Notes: generated from the letters alone by a model not told the origin. A DNA stretch of 41,006 bases from Paramesorhizobium leguminum (GCF_003217235.1 NZ_QJTF01000026.1:1-41006); one strand, 5' to 3'; positions 18,591 to 28,773 are shown, counted from the stretch's first letter. Program-made: numbers and translations.

Positions 18591-19792
18591 GCCAGTTTCT
18601 GCTTGTTGGCGGCGACAAGCCGTTCGCAGGCGGCCTCGATGCGGGCGAGCCCCTGACGCGCCTCATCCTCCGTGATGATCAGCGGCGGCAAAAGGCGGAC
18701 CGCATTGTCACCGGCGGCGACGCTTAAAAGATGCTCGTCGTGCAGTGCCTGCACGAATTCCGTGTTGGGCACCACGCATTTGATGCCCGTCAGGAGGCCA
18801 CGACCGCGCACCTCCGCCACGACATCGGGATAACGATCGGCGATCGATGCAAGGCCCTGCTTGAAGAGGAGCGAGATATCGCGCACATGCTCCAGAAAGC
18901 CATCGGCCAGGATCAAATCCAGCACGGCATTGCCTACCGCCATGGCCAGCGGATTGCCACCAAACGTAGTGCCGTGCACACCTGATGTCATGCCTTTGGC
19001 TGCTTCGGCGGTCGCAAGGCAGGCGCCCATCGGAAAGCCGCCGCCGATGCCCTTTGCGATGGCGACAATGTCGGGCGTGATGCCTGCCCACTCATGGGCG
19101 AAGAGCTTGCCGGTGCGGCCGACGCCACTCTGCACCTCGTCGAGGATAAGAAGCAGGCCATTCTCGTCGCAAAGCTTGCGCAGCGACCGAAGGCTATCCT
19201 CCGATGCCACGCGCAGACCGCCCTCGCCCTGCACCGGCTCGATGAGGATGGCCGCCGTCTCCGGCGTGATCGCCGCCTTCAGGGCCTTCTCGTCGCCGAA
19301 GGGCACCTGGTCGAAACCTTCGACCTTCGGGCCGAAACCTTCCAGATATTTCGCCTGCCCGCCGGCCGCGATGGTCGCCAGCGTGCGGCCATGGAAAGCG
19401 CCTTCGAAAGTGACGATGCGATAGCGCTCGGGATGACCATTGACATAATGATAGCGGCGCGCGGTCTTGATCGCACATTCGATCGCCTCAGCGCCGGAAT
19501 TGGTGAAGAACACCTTGTCGGCAAAAGTGGCATCAACCAGCCGCTTGCCGAGCTTCTCCTGACCGGGAATCTCATAAAGATTGGAGACATGCCAGAGCTT
19601 TTCGGCCTGGGATGTCAGCGCATTGACCAGATGGGGATGCGAATGGCCGAGCGAATTGACGGCAACGCCCGCGGCAAAATCGAGATAGCGCTCGCCCTTA
19701 TCGGTGAACAGCCAGACGCCCTCGCCTCGCTCGAAGCGCAACGCGGCACGATTGAAAGTATCGTAAAGCGGTTGCACGGTCGAATGGGTCAT
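18587..19792 (-). CDS. argD: Acetylornithine aminotransferase
   Basis: A 401-residue class III PLP aminotransferase that makes N-acetylornithine in arginine synthesis. Signatures: [18 protein letters not shown] near the start, [38 protein letters not shown] with the cofactor aspartate, and the PLP lysine in [15 protein letters not shown], then [10 protein letters not shown]. Members may also act on succinyldiaminopimelate. It is first in argD-argF-hslO. The leader upstream carries a terminator-like hairpin on the same strand. Confidence 0.95.
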   Translation of the reverse strand: MTHSTVQPLYDTFNRAALRFERGEGVWLFTDKGERYLDFAAGVAVNSLGHSHPHLVNALTSQAEKLWHVSNLYEIPGQEKLGKRLVDATFADKVFFTNSGAEAIECAIKTARRYHYVNGHPERYRIVTFEGAFHGRTLATIAAGGQAKYLEGFGPKVEGFDQVPFGDEKALKAAITPETAAILIEPVQGEGGLRVASEDSLRSLRKLCDENGLLLILDEVQSGVGRTGKLFAHEWAGITPDIVAIAKGIGGGFPMGACLATAEAAKGMTSGVHGTTFGGNPLAMAVGNAVLDLILADGFLEHVRDISLLFKQGLASIADRYPDVVAEVRGRGLLTGIKCVVPNTEFVQALHDEHLLSVAAGDNAVRLLPPLIITEDEARQGLARIEAACERLVAANKQKLA

Positions 19793-19872
19793 GCCGGTCG
19801 GGCCTCCCTGGCCTCAAAAACGGGGATGCAGGAAACGCGCTTTCCCAAGCGCGGCCCCGCGCGAATGAAATC

Positions 19873-19895
19873 AAAAAGCCGCCCTCGGGGCGGCT
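19873..19895 (-). terminator. Hairpin plus U-run in the argD leader
   Basis: On the minus strand AGCCGCCC, loop CGA, GGGCGGCT is followed by TTTTGA, an intrinsic-terminator shape 80 bp upstream of argD. There is no minus-strand gene just upstream for it to end. A possible promoter (TTGACA at 19932-19927 and ATATTG 18 bp on) lies immediately before it, so it may instead attenuate argD, or belong to a repeat. Confidence 0.5.
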
Positions 19896-19932
19896 GTGGC
19901 TTCAATATCGTGCGGGAATGCTTAAATGTCAA

Positions 19933-20035
19933 TTAGAGTGCAGCGCATCCAACTCGACGGGAAAAAGATGCTCCAACACTTTTAAGTGCTGCATAATTTT
20001 TCCCTCAAATCGATTTCGATCTTATGCAGCGAAGG
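19933..20035 (+). repeat. Interspersed palindromic intergenic repeat (Brucella-type)
   Basis: Segments such as CTCCAACACTTTTAAGTGCTG and AAATCGATTTCGAT make nested short inverted repeats, and the string as a whole matches my memory of a non-coding repeat found many times in Brucella/Ochrobactrum genomes. With the following stretch to 20315 it forms a 520-bp gene-free region between argD and gcrA; no protein in it is convincing. Confidence 0.45.
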
Positions 20036-20080
20036 CGAAGAACGGCTTTTCGATATAATTTTTCTCTTGTGCAGGAGAAA

Positions 20081-20282
20081 GAGTCACGAAAGGCCGAGCA
20101 GTTGGCGCCCAAGTTGGGGAAAACCGAAAAAACCAAAACCCTGTGGCAGCCCGACTCTTGTCATGGAGTCACCCGTTAATGTAGCTTCCCCCCAGTAAAA
20201 ACTAGATTTCGTGCGGCGGACCTAGTCATCCGGATAGATGTGGTAATTTTGCCCGGGCCCTCCCCGGCGAGATGATGGATTC
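20081..20282 (+). promoter_or_regulatory. Cluster of four GANTC sites upstream of gcrA
   Basis: GANTC, the CcrM methylation site, is found at 20081-20085, 20153-20157, 20166-20170 and 20278-20282, four times in 202 bp. GcrA acts at promoters with methylated GANTC sites in Caulobacter, so methylation-dependent control of gcrA is plausible. TTAA half-site-like strings (20175, 20294) could be CtrA-related but are too short to call. Confidence 0.45.
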
Positions 20283-20315
20283 CGGATGAGAAATTAAGAA
20301 TTGGAGCCCAGGACA

Positions 20316-20858
20316 ATGAACTGGACAGACGAGCGGGTCGAACTGCTTAAGAAATTATGGAGCGAGGGCCTCAGCGCCAGCCAGATCGCAGCGCAGCTTG
20401 GTGGAGTGAGCCGCAATGCCGTCATCGGAAAGGTACACCGGCTGAAGCTGTCGGGTCGCGGCAAAACGTCCGCGGCGCCGGCGCGCAGCAAAAAGGTCAA
20501 TACCGTCAACAGCACGGCGCGCGTCAATGTTAATGCGCCTACCAGCAGCGCAAGCCAGCAGACGGTTGTTCGTACAAGTGTTCATAAAAGCGTAGGTGCA
20601 ACGGCCCTGCAGGCGGAGTATTCAGTGGAAGCAGTGGCGCATACGGTGATCAGGCCCTCGGCCGAAGTGGTGGTGCCGATCTCGCGGCGCCTTTCACTGC
20701 TTCAATTGAGCGAGCGGACCTGCAAATGGCCGGTCGGCGATCCGCTCAACGAGGATTTCCATTTCTGCGGCAATGATTCCGCCGAAACGGGCCCATACTG
20801 CACCTACCACTCGAAGCTTGCCTTCCAGCCAGTCTCGGAACGTCGCCGCGCGCGGTAA
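20316..20858 (+). CDS. gcrA: Cell-cycle regulator GcrA
   Basis: A 180-residue GcrA. The N-terminal helix-turn-helix MNWTDERVELLKKLW, then SEGLSASQIAAQLGG and VSRNAVIGKVHRLKL, binds DNA at methylated GANTC sites. A basic, Ala/Ser/Thr-rich linker follows. The C-terminal domain, which contacts sigma-70 region 2 in Caulobacter, has CKWPVGDP, FHFCGND and GPYCTYHSKLAFQP with its conserved cysteines and histidine. The ATG at 20316 is the family's usual start; the preceding TTG is not. It converges with podJ. Confidence 0.96.
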   Translation: MNWTDERVELLKKLWSEGLSASQIAAQLGGVSRNAVIGKVHRLKLSGRGKTSAAPARSKKVNTVNSTARVNVNAPTSSASQQTVVRTSVHKSVGATALQAEYSVEAVAHTVIRPSAEVVVPISRRLSLLQLSERTCKWPVGDPLNEDFHFCGNDSAETGPYCTYHSKLAFQPVSERRRAR

Positions 20859-20907
20859 GGTCGATTTTCCCACGCCAGCCAGTTTCCAGCGGCAAAGCGT
20901 TTCCAGC

Positions 20908-23874
20908 CTATTGGGCCATCGAAAGCTGATGGTTCTGTTTTAGCAGCGCTTCTACCAATGGTTGGTCGACCTCGCCGGTCGGCGTCAGGCCATGCGTTTT
21001 CTGGAAGGCGGAGATGGCTTGGCGGGTCTTGTCGCCCATTACGCCGTCGGGTGTGCCGGCGTCATATCCGCTCTTCGAAAGGATCAGCTGGATGTTGCGC
21101 ACGGCCTTTTTCATGTCGACCGAACCGGTCGTCACCGTCTGGCTTTCGCCCCAGCCGTCAGGCATGTCAACTGAATTGGCGGCCTCGTCGAGCGGCTTGG
21201 CCTTCCACAGCGTCACCGCTCCCTTGGCGCGGTCGAGTTGGTCCGGCTTAAGTCCCTTGGCTATTGCGTCACGCTTCTGTTCCGCGTCCTTGTCGCCGGC
21301 ATGGGCGGCAAGCGCGAACCATTTGTAGCTTTCCTCGAGATTCCGCGGCATGCCAATGCCCTTGGCGGCAAGAATGCCCAGATTGAACTGGCTGTCCTTC
21401 ACGCCAAGTTCCGCCGCCTTGACGAACCAGCGCGCGGCGGCTTCGTTGTCGGGCGCGCCGTCCGGCCCCATGGCCAGGAGCACAGCGAGGTTGTGCATGG
21501 CGCTCGCATTGCCCTGTTCGGCAGCTTGGCCGTACCAGGTCTTGGCCTTGGCCGTATCGCGCGGCATGCCTAAGCCCTTTTCGTTGAAATTGCCGAGGCG
21601 ATACTGCGCCGGAGCAAAACCCTTGGCCGCCGACAGTTCATACCATTCAGCCGCCTTGGCGTAATCGCTTTGCACGCCTTGCCCGTCGGTATAGCGGTTA
21701 CCTATTTCGAAGAGTGCCTTCGGATCGCCTTTGGCCGCCGCCTCGCGCAAGCTCTCCGGACCGGCTTCCATAGGGATTTGCGGAATGGAGGCTTGTGGAG
21801 CGCTTGTTTCCGCCTGCTGCATCGCAGGCTTTGGAAGGGAGGGCGCCGGTATCGACGCAACTGTTTCTCGAACGGCGGTTGCCGATCTTGTATTGAGCAT
21901 CACCGAATCGGGGGCCTGAGGAGATGCCACCGGCGGTTCGGCTGGCGACGCGGCTTGCGGCTCAGCGGCTGGTTGCGATTTTGTATCGGTTTGCGGTACG
22001 CCTGCGGTGCTGCGCGTGTCGAGCGTCGTCGGGGCCGGAGTATGGGTGACATCGGCGGCATCGCCAAAATCGCCTTGCCTGTCGGTCTGTGAAAGGAACG
22101 CCGTTCCAACCTGCAGGCCGGCCATGGCAATCATGATCGCGCCGATCGCCATCAGAATGGGCTTGCGCTGGCGCTGCAACATGCCGCCGCCATTGCCGCC
22201 TGCCGGGCGCCTTTTTGCCGTTCGGGACTTTTCGCTGATTTTCTTCAGCCGTTCGGATTCTGCCGCCGCCGCCTGCGCTGCCCGGCGCGCGGCGATGATA
22301 TAATCCGCCTTGCCGGCTTCGCCGTTCACGTCACCGCCGTGCTCGCGACGCTCGTCGCGCACTCGCTTGAGGATGGTATTGAGGTCCGGCAGGCCCGTGC
22401 CCGGTTCGAGCGGCTGGTTGGCAAGCTTGATATCGGCTGCGTCGAGTGGTTCGGCGATATGGCCCATTGGGGAGGCAGACGCGAAACCCGGCTCCGCTTT
22501 CTGCGTGCCCATGTTCTGTGTGCCCAGGGCCCTTTCAGCGATCCCGTCGTTCCTGCCCTTGCCTTTGATGGCTTTCGCCAGGCCGCCGAATACCGAGGAT
22601 TTACGGTCGTCGGTCGCCTTTGGTGCGGCTTGTCCGTCGATCCTGATGGCGGCGAGCGCCGCCTCGGCCGCAGCCGCCGCGGGCGATCGCGACATGGCAG
22701 CCGATTCACGATCGAGGTAAGAGGAGGATGCGCCTGCGAGCCCGTTCTTCCGGGGCAATTCTATCGGAGCGTCATGTGTGGCTGCCCTTTTACCCGGCTT
22801 GGCCACTTCCTGTTCGATCTGTCCCAGCCTGTCGACGATCTTCACCAAAGTATCGTGGATGCTGTCGAATGTTCTGGTGCTACGCTCGTCAGAAACGCGA
22901 GCGAGCTGCTCAAGGGCTTTCAGATCCTCGGCGAGTTGGCGCGCTATTGCCGCATCTCCTGCCGAGCCGTTCTTCATCACATGGCGGATCGCGTCCTCGG
23001 CCGCTTCGCGCGCGGCGTCCAGCATGACATCGCGATTGGACTTGAGCGATTTTTCAACAGTTTCGAGCCTGTTCTCCAGCACCGGTATACGTGGGTTGGG
23101 CTCGGCCAGACGACGGGCAATCTGCGTCATCTGTGCTTCGAGATTGCGGAAAACTTCATGCGCCGGAAATGTATGCATGGCGGATTGTGCAGCCGTGTTG
23201 ACCGAAAGCTGCTGCGAAATATCCTCAAGCCGGTTTTCGAGATTTTCGATCAGCCGCGCGTCATGGATGCTGCTCGCCACATGATCGTCGAGTCGCTGCG
23301 TCAGATCCTCGAAATGGCGATCGATCTCCCGGAGGAAGGCTGGGGCGGGTATGGCGGCGCGCGTCTCCGCGGCCTCAATATGATGGGCCAGGTCCGCCAG
23401 CCGCGCCTCGATGCGTGCAAGGCGCTCGTCTTCGTCCCCGTCAGACCGGCGGGACATGTTGGAAGAGAGGATCGCCCGGCTGATCTCATCCAGCCGCTCG
23501 TCCATCTGCCGCATGAACGCCGGGGGCACTGGGTCAGCGCCGGTCTCGCGGCGGCTCTGGCGTTGCTCGAACGTGTCGAAGCGCTCGTCCAGGCTATCCC
23601 AGCGATGATTGAGGCGACGCAGCGATTCCTCGCGCGCCAGTGTCTGGACCGTACGCTTCAACTCCGCGATTTCGTCATGCAATTCGCCGCGCGGCGGGCG
23701 GCCGAGGAAATCGTCATTCTGCGAGTAATAAGGGCGCTGCGCCGATGGGTCAGGCAAACCCTGCAGCCGGCTCTCCAGCCCTTCGAGCGTTCTGTTCAAT
23801 GCATCCAGGGAAGTAGGCATGCGGCGGGCGCGCAGCGCATTGAGGTCTTCGAGTGGGGAACGTTGGTTCTTCAT
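20908..23874 (-). CDS. podJ: PodJ-like polar organising protein with Sel1 repeats and peptidoglycan-binding domain
   Basis: A 988-residue bitopic membrane protein. The first ~400 residues are charged coiled coil (SLDALNRTLEGLESRL and many later heptads), then a disordered basic stretch, a single transmembrane helix near 575-595 (PILMAIGAIMIAMAGLQVGT), a Pro/Thr-rich periplasmic linker, about four Sel1-type repeats (710-870: FEIGNRYTDGQGV, YRLGNFNEKGLG, HNLAVLLAMG, FNLGILAAKGIG) and a C-terminal peptidoglycan-binding domain (about 920-980: LSKSGYDAGTPDGVMGDKT). This is the PodJ plan of Caulobacter and Agrobacterium, where it marks a cell pole. The start MKNQRSPLEDLNALR fits the family better than the longer frame to 23982. 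Substrate of polarity unknown here. Confidence 0.88.
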   Translation of the reverse strand: MKNQRSPLEDLNALRARRMPTSLDALNRTLEGLESRLQGLPDPSAQRPYYSQNDDFLGRPPRGELHDEIAELKRTVQTLAREESLRRLNHRWDSLDERFDTFEQRQSRRETGADPVPPAFMRQMDERLDEISRAILSSNMSRRSDGDEDERLARIEARLADLAHHIEAAETRAAIPAPAFLREIDRHFEDLTQRLDDHVASSIHDARLIENLENRLEDISQQLSVNTAAQSAMHTFPAHEVFRNLEAQMTQIARRLAEPNPRIPVLENRLETVEKSLKSNRDVMLDAAREAAEDAIRHVMKNGSAGDAAIARQLAEDLKALEQLARVSDERSTRTFDSIHDTLVKIVDRLGQIEQEVAKPGKRAATHDAPIELPRKNGLAGASSSYLDRESAAMSRSPAAAAAEAALAAIRIDGQAAPKATDDRKSSVFGGLAKAIKGKGRNDGIAERALGTQNMGTQKAEPGFASASPMGHIAEPLDAADIKLANQPLEPGTGLPDLNTILKRVRDERREHGGDVNGEAGKADYIIAARRAAQAAAAESERLKKISEKSRTAKRRPAGGNGGGMLQRQRKPILMAIGAIMIAMAGLQVGTAFLSQTDRQGDFGDAADVTHTPAPTTLDTRSTAGVPQTDTKSQPAAEPQAASPAEPPVASPQAPDSVMLNTRSATAVRETVASIPAPSLPKPAMQQAETSAPQASIPQIPMEAGPESLREAAAKGDPKALFEIGNRYTDGQGVQSDYAKAAEWYELSAAKGFAPAQYRLGNFNEKGLGMPRDTAKAKTWYGQAAEQGNASAMHNLAVLLAMGPDGAPDNEAAARWFVKAAELGVKDSQFNLGILAAKGIGMPRNLEESYKWFALAAHAGDKDAEQKRDAIAKGLKPDQLDRAKGAVTLWKAKPLDEAANSVDMPDGWGESQTVTTGSVDMKKAVRNIQLILSKSGYDAGTPDGVMGDKTRQAISAFQKTHGLTPTGEVDQPLVEALLKQNHQLSMAQ

Positions 23875-23939
23875 CAAACTGCCCGCTTTGCAAACTTTCA
23901 ACGTCATCCGCAAGGGATGCCGCTCCGTGGAAAACTGAC

Positions 23940-24012
23940 GAATCTGCACCCCCGGATTACTGCTTCCAGCACCATTGTCCAAACGTGGTAAACATCCCGT
24001 TAACCTGTTTAA
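23940..24012 (-). promoter_or_regulatory. podJ upstream region with GANTC and paired TTAA sites
   Basis: GAATC (23940-23944, 66 bp before podJ) is a CcrM-type site, and TTAA at 24000-24003 and 24009-24012 are 5 bp apart, near but not equal to the CtrA spacing of 7. A further GAATC lies at 24073. The 416-bp gap between podJ and the MerR gene holds nothing else I can support. Confidence 0.35.
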
Positions 24013-24290
24013 GGCCTCACTGAAAATATCTCGTTCCCTCCAAATAAATTGGGAGGCGGCGCTTGCATTCCAGAATCGATTTCGTTATGCGGCTGGTAGG
24101 CGTGAAGTTCTGATTGGGTTGGCTTACTTGCCCGCCACGAAAGCGGAATTTACGTTCCGATGGTTGGCATCTGTTGGAAACGGCAGCCTTGGCTGGCCTT
24201 GTGCAGTACATATTCGCAGGCCTCTTTCACAGACGGCTTGAGGGGTAGAGAAGCTGGGTCTCCAGAGGCCGAAACTGGAAAAACGAGAAT

Positions 24291-24752
24291 ATGAACGACC
24301 AGAAGGCCGTGAACTCTCCTGCCGTAATGCTGTTCTCGGACGAGCAGCGTGAAATACCGGAAGATAAGGCGTTCCGCATCGGCGATCTCGCCAGCGAATT
24401 CGGCGTTTCGCTCAGGACCTTGCGTTTTTACGAGGATAAGGGCCTGCTCAATCCGCGCCGCGCCGGAACCACCAGGCTCTATACGCGCAGCGACCGCACC
24501 CGGCTCAAATTGGTCCTGTTCGGGCGCAAGGTCGGCTTCACGCTGCGTGAAGTGAAATCTCTGATCGACCTTTACGAGCCGGAAGGCGCCAACATCCGCC
24601 AGATGCGGGCGGTATTGGATAAATCCACCCGCCAACTCGCCCGCTTGGAAGAGCAGCGCGCTGCGCTCGATGAATCGATCGCCGATCTCCGCGAGGTGGT
24701 CGATTTCGCATTGGGCAAGCTGGGCGCGACCCCCAAAGCCGCGGCTTCGTAA
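24291..24752 (+). CDS. MerR-family regulator, LiuR-like
   Basis: A 153-residue transcription factor. After a short variable N-terminus, the winged helix-turn-helix begins at FRIGDLASEFGVSLRTLRFYEDKGLLNPRR (about 28-57), with R.LYTRSDRTRL next and a C-terminal dimerisation coiled coil (about 105-140). No metal-binding cysteines are present, so it is not a metal sensor. MerR proteins of the LiuR group regulate branched-chain amino-acid and fatty-acid oxidation genes in proteobacteria; the acyl-CoA dehydrogenase, thiolase and FadB-type genes just downstream and the palindrome at 25201 make that role likely. Ligand unknown (acyl-CoA would be the guess). Confidence 0.85.
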   Translation: MNDQKAVNSPAVMLFSDEQREIPEDKAFRIGDLASEFGVSLRTLRFYEDKGLLNPRRAGTTRLYTRSDRTRLKLVLFGRKVGFTLREVKSLIDLYEPEGANIRQMRAVLDKSTRQLARLEEQRAALDESIADLREVVDFALGKLGATPKAAAS

Positions 24753-24778
24753 AGCACATCCCGGCCCGATACAGGGAT

Positions 24779-24871
24779 CTATGCTGGAGCGGCTCCTGTG
24801 TTTCGATTGAACCGTTGAACCGCTCTACTTTTTGTTTTCAAAATCGCGACGATTACCGAAACGAAGGTCAC
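24779..24871 (-). pseudogene. VapC toxin fragment (first ~11 codons then unrelated sequence)
   Basis: A GTG at 24871 overlaps the antitoxin stop as GTGA, the usual vapB-vapC junction. The first codons read TFVSVIVAIL, like the start of a PIN-domain toxin strand with the acidic residue missing, then the frame drifts to unrelated residues and stops at 24779 after 30 codons. No catalytic acidic residues remain, so this is at most a toxin relic. The fragment is short and the call depends on its neighbour. Confidence 0.5.
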
Positions 24872-25119
24872 TCGCCTTCCTCCCACAGCTCATCCATGAG
24901 CTTTTTCATGTCGATACCGGACACGGCGGTCCGAGACGTTCCCGCGCGCGCTGCCGCATGGCGCTCAGCTTGTCACGCAATGGTGTTTGTCCTTCGATAC
25001 GCTCCAATTCGTGCATCAAGGCCGTGCGAACCGCATCGGTCTTTGCACGCGCCCCCGGTGCGCAAGCGAATCTGCTCCGCCATACGGCCAACTGTAGAAT
25101 CCTTGATGAACAGAGGCAT
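24868..25119 (-). pseudogene. VapB-type antitoxin (Rv0623-like family), broken by two frameshifts
   Basis: Reading three frames in turn recovers a familiar antitoxin: PLFIKDSTVGRMAEQIRLRT in the first (from ATG 25119, with AAAGGGA before it), then KTDAVRTALMHELERI and RDKLSAMRQRARERLGPP in the second, then IDMKKLMDELWEEGE in the third, ending at 24868. One base is extra near 25047 and one missing near 24929. The pattern is that of VapB-like antitoxins, where the C-terminal WEEGE-type tail binds the toxin. Either the gene is dead or the sequence has two indel errors; the truncated toxin argues for decay. It lies between the MerR gene and its putative operator. Confidence 0.72.
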
Positions 25120-25200
25120 TGGATTTCCCTTTTCGGATATCCTTATAGCTGATTTCACATATTCTGACAAAAACATCACCGCCGGGCAGAGGATCGTTTT

Positions 25201-25222
25201 TTGACGTTTACGCAAACGTCAA
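25201..25222 (+). promoter_or_regulatory. Perfect 9+9 bp palindrome, candidate LiuR-type operator
   Basis: TTGACGTTT, ACGC, AAACGTCAA: perfect arms of nine around four bases, 125 bp upstream of the acyl-CoA dehydrogenase start. It resembles what I recall as the LiuR operator (TTTACGT/ACGTAAA core). The first six bases also look like a -35 element, so repression by occlusion is possible. It is the natural target of the MerR protein encoded 450 bp upstream. Confidence 0.62.
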
Positions 25223-25347
25223 AGATCGCTAGTATTCGCCACGATATTGCCTTTTCCGGGCCTTTCACGGGTTGCACAGCATTTTGCGGTCAAGCGATGC
25301 TTGGGCATTCGCATAAATGCGGCGAATAAAAATTCTGATGGAGGAAA

Positions 25348-27147
25348 TTGATGCCGAGCTATCGCGCGCCTGTCGAAGACACGCTTTTCATTCTCAACGA
25401 TGTCTTGGGTTACGAGCGTTATGACAATCTCCCCGGCTTCGCCGACGCTTCGCCCGATGTGGTTGAAGCCATTCTGCAGGAAGGCGCCAAGCTGGCGGAA
25501 AACACATTGTTCCCGCTCAACCAGGTGGGCGACCATGAGGGCTGCGAGCGCCATGGCGACGGCTCGGTAACGACGCCCAAGGGCTTCAAGCAGGGTTACG
25601 ATCTCTACTGCCAGGGCGGCTGGCTGGGCCTCGCCGTTCCCGCTGAGTATGGCGGTCAGGGGCTGCCCTATGCGCTGCATGTGGCGGCGGGGGAGTATAT
25701 GTCGTCGGCCAATATGGCTCTGATGATGTATCCCGGCCTGACGCAGGGCGCGATCGCGGCGATCCTCACCCATGGCACGGACGAGCAGAAGCAGGCCTAC
25801 CTGCCGAAGATGGTCGAGGGCATCTGGACCGGCACCATGAACCTGACCGAGCCGCATTGCGGCACCGATCTGGGGCTCCTGCGCACCAAGGCCGTGCCCA
25901 ATGGCGACGGTTCCTACAAGATTTCCGGGCAGAAGATTTTCATCTCCGCCGGCGAACACGACATGTCCGAGAACATTGTCCATCTCGTTCTCGCCCGCAT
26001 CGAGGGTGCGCCTGAGGGCACCAAGGGCATATCGCTGTTCATCGTGCCGAAGTTCGAGCTGGACGAGAGTGGCAACACCGGCAAGCGCAACGGCGTTTCC
26101 TGTGGCTCGATCGAAGAGAAGATGGGCATTCACGGCAACTCCACCTGCGTCATGAATTATGACGAGGCGACGGGCTATCTCATCGGTGGCGAGAACAAGG
26201 GCCTGCGCGCCATGTTCACCATGATGAACGAGGCGCGCCTTGGCGTCGCGCTGCAGGGGCTTTCGATCGCCGAAACCGCCTATCAGAACGCCGCCGCATA
26301 CGCGCGTGATCGCATTCAAGGCCGCGCGCTTTCAGGCACGAAGGAGCCGGAAAAGAAGGCCGATCCGATCATCGTCCACCCCGACATCCGCCGGGCGCTG
26401 ATGACGATCCGCTCCTTCAACGAGGCAGGCCGGGCGCTGATCCTGTGGACCGCGCTCAAATCCGATATCGCCCACCGTTCGCCCGACGAGGCGGAGCGCC
26501 AGGCAGCGGACGACCTCATCGGCCTGATGACGCCGGTTCTCAAGGGCGTCCTGACTGACAAGGGTTTCGATCACGCGGTCATGGCGCAGCAGGTCTTCGG
26601 CGGCCATGGCTATATCGAAGAGCATGGCATGAGCCAGTATGTGCGCGATGCGCGCATCGCCATGATCTATGAAGGCGCCAACGGTATCCAGGCGCTCGAT
26701 CTCGTCGGCCGCAAGCTGGGGCTGAACGGCGGTCGCGCCGTCATGGCCTTCTTCAAGGAAGTTGGCGATTTCTGCGAGGAGAATCGCGCGAATGACAAAT
26801 TGTCATTCTACACCAAGCATCTGAAGAAGGGCTTGGGTGACCTTCAGGCCGCTACCATGTGGCTGATGCAGAACGCGATGGCCAAGCCCGACAATGCCGG
26901 CGCCGCCTCGACCGACTATATGCATCTCTTCGGCCTCGTCGCTTTGGGCTATATGTGGGCGCAGATGGCCAAGGCCGCCGAAGCGAAGCTGGAAGCCGGA
27001 GCAGGCGACAAGGCGGCGTTCGTCGAAGCCAAGCTCGTCACCGCCCGCTATTTCATGGAGCGCGTCATGCCGGAAACCGCAGCCCATCTCGCCCGCATCC
27101 AGACCGGCGCGGATACGCTGATGGCGCTGCCGGCGGAAGCGTTTTAG
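25348..27147 (+). CDS. Acyl-CoA dehydrogenase with C-terminal extension
   Basis: A 599-residue FAD enzyme that introduces the 2,3 double bond into acyl-CoA. It has an N-terminal helical extension ([17 protein letters not shown]), the standard N-, middle and C-domains, with [13 protein letters not shown], the FAD/substrate motif [11 protein letters not shown] and [31 protein letters not shown], and a probable catalytic glutamate in [18 protein letters not shown]. The final ~130 residues fit the acyl-CoA dehydrogenase C-terminal extension of the FadE/DmdC group. Long-chain, branched or methylmercapto-acyl substrates cannot be told apart. GGAGGAA lies just before the ATG; thiolase follows after a large palindrome. 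Confidence 0.94.
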   Translation: MMPSYRAPVEDTLFILNDVLGYERYDNLPGFADASPDVVEAILQEGAKLAENTLFPLNQVGDHEGCERHGDGSVTTPKGFKQGYDLYCQGGWLGLAVPAEYGGQGLPYALHVAAGEYMSSANMALMMYPGLTQGAIAAILTHGTDEQKQAYLPKMVEGIWTGTMNLTEPHCGTDLGLLRTKAVPNGDGSYKISGQKIFISAGEHDMSENIVHLVLARIEGAPEGTKGISLFIVPKFELDESGNTGKRNGVSCGSIEEKMGIHGNSTCVMNYDEATGYLIGGENKGLRAMFTMMNEARLGVALQGLSIAETAYQNAAAYARDRIQGRALSGTKEPEKKADPIIVHPDIRRALMTIRSFNEAGRALILWTALKSDIAHRSPDEAERQAADDLIGLMTPVLKGVLTDKGFDHAVMAQQVFGGHGYIEEHGMSQYVRDARIAMIYEGANGIQALDLVGRKLGLNGGRAVMAFFKEVGDFCEENRANDKLSFYTKHLKKGLGDLQAATMWLMQNAMAKPDNAGAASTDYMHLFGLVALGYMWAQMAKAAEAKLEAGAGDKAAFVEAKLVTARYFMERVMPETAAHLARIQTGADTLMALPAEAF

Positions 27148-27178
27148 ACTAAGCATAGGGTGTGTTTTCACCAAGCCG

Positions 27179-27340
27179 CACCCCCCTCTGCCCTGCCGGG
27201 CATCTCCCCCTCAAGGGGGGAGATTGGCTGACACGGCGCCTTACGCTCATCCTGCGAGATCTGCGATCGGGTGCCGGCCATCTATGAAGGCGTAATCTCC
27301 CCCCTTGAGGGGGAGATGCCCGGCAGGGCAGAGGGGGGTG
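27179..27340 (+). repeat. Perfect 47-bp inverted repeat with 68-nt loop
   Basis: 27179-27225 and 27294-27340 are exact reverse complements. Each arm itself contains a small palindrome around CCCCTCAAGGGG. The core string (CTCTGCCCTGCCGGGCATCT) recurs between genes in many Phyllobacteriaceae and Brucellaceae genomes from memory. It lies between two genes of one probable operon and would fold into a very stable RNA hairpin. Confidence 0.9.
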
Positions 27341-27367
27341 AGTGCTAGGCACAAAGGGAGAAGATAA

Positions 27368-28576
<1,209 letters not shown>

Positions 28577-28586
28577 CGCCCTTTTT

Positions 28587-28728
28587 ACCCTCCCCCTTGC
28601 GGGGAGGGTGGCCCGAAGGGCCGGGTGGGGGTGGCAAAGGCAGCGCGGTACGGTCTTCACCTAAGCGCAAACGTCACCACCCCCATCCGCCCGCTCCGCG
28701 GGCACCTTCCCCGCAAGGGGGAAGGAAG
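28587..28728 (+). repeat. 140-bp composite palindromic element, copy A
   Basis: It starts with CCTCCCCCTTGCGGGGAGGG, carries GGCCCGAAGGGCC and ends with CCTTCCCCGCAAGGGGGAAGG; both halves are self-complementary and the right half is a diverged inverted copy of the left. Copy B (31005-31146) is the near-identical reverse complement of this element apart from about 30 bp in the middle. The two copies flank fadB. Confidence 0.88.
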
Positions 28729-28773
28729 GCCAATCGTTATCGCCGCAACAGATTTTTGAGGAGGAACTCTCCA

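Noticed and set aside
19986-20198. 70-codon plus-strand frame between argD and gcrA
   Set aside because: Starts inside a dispersed repeat, no ribosome site, composition not protein-like.
22339-23991. 550-codon frame antisense to podJ
   Set aside because: Follows the codon bias of the coiled-coil gene on the other strand; no recognisable domain.
24815-25204. Plus-strand frames of 129 and 106 codons over the vapBC relic
   Set aside because: The other strand gives recognisable antitoxin pieces; these frames show no domain.
25219-26319. 366-codon frame antisense to the acyl-CoA dehydrogenase
   Set aside because: A shadow of a strongly coding high-GC gene; no domain and no ribosome site.
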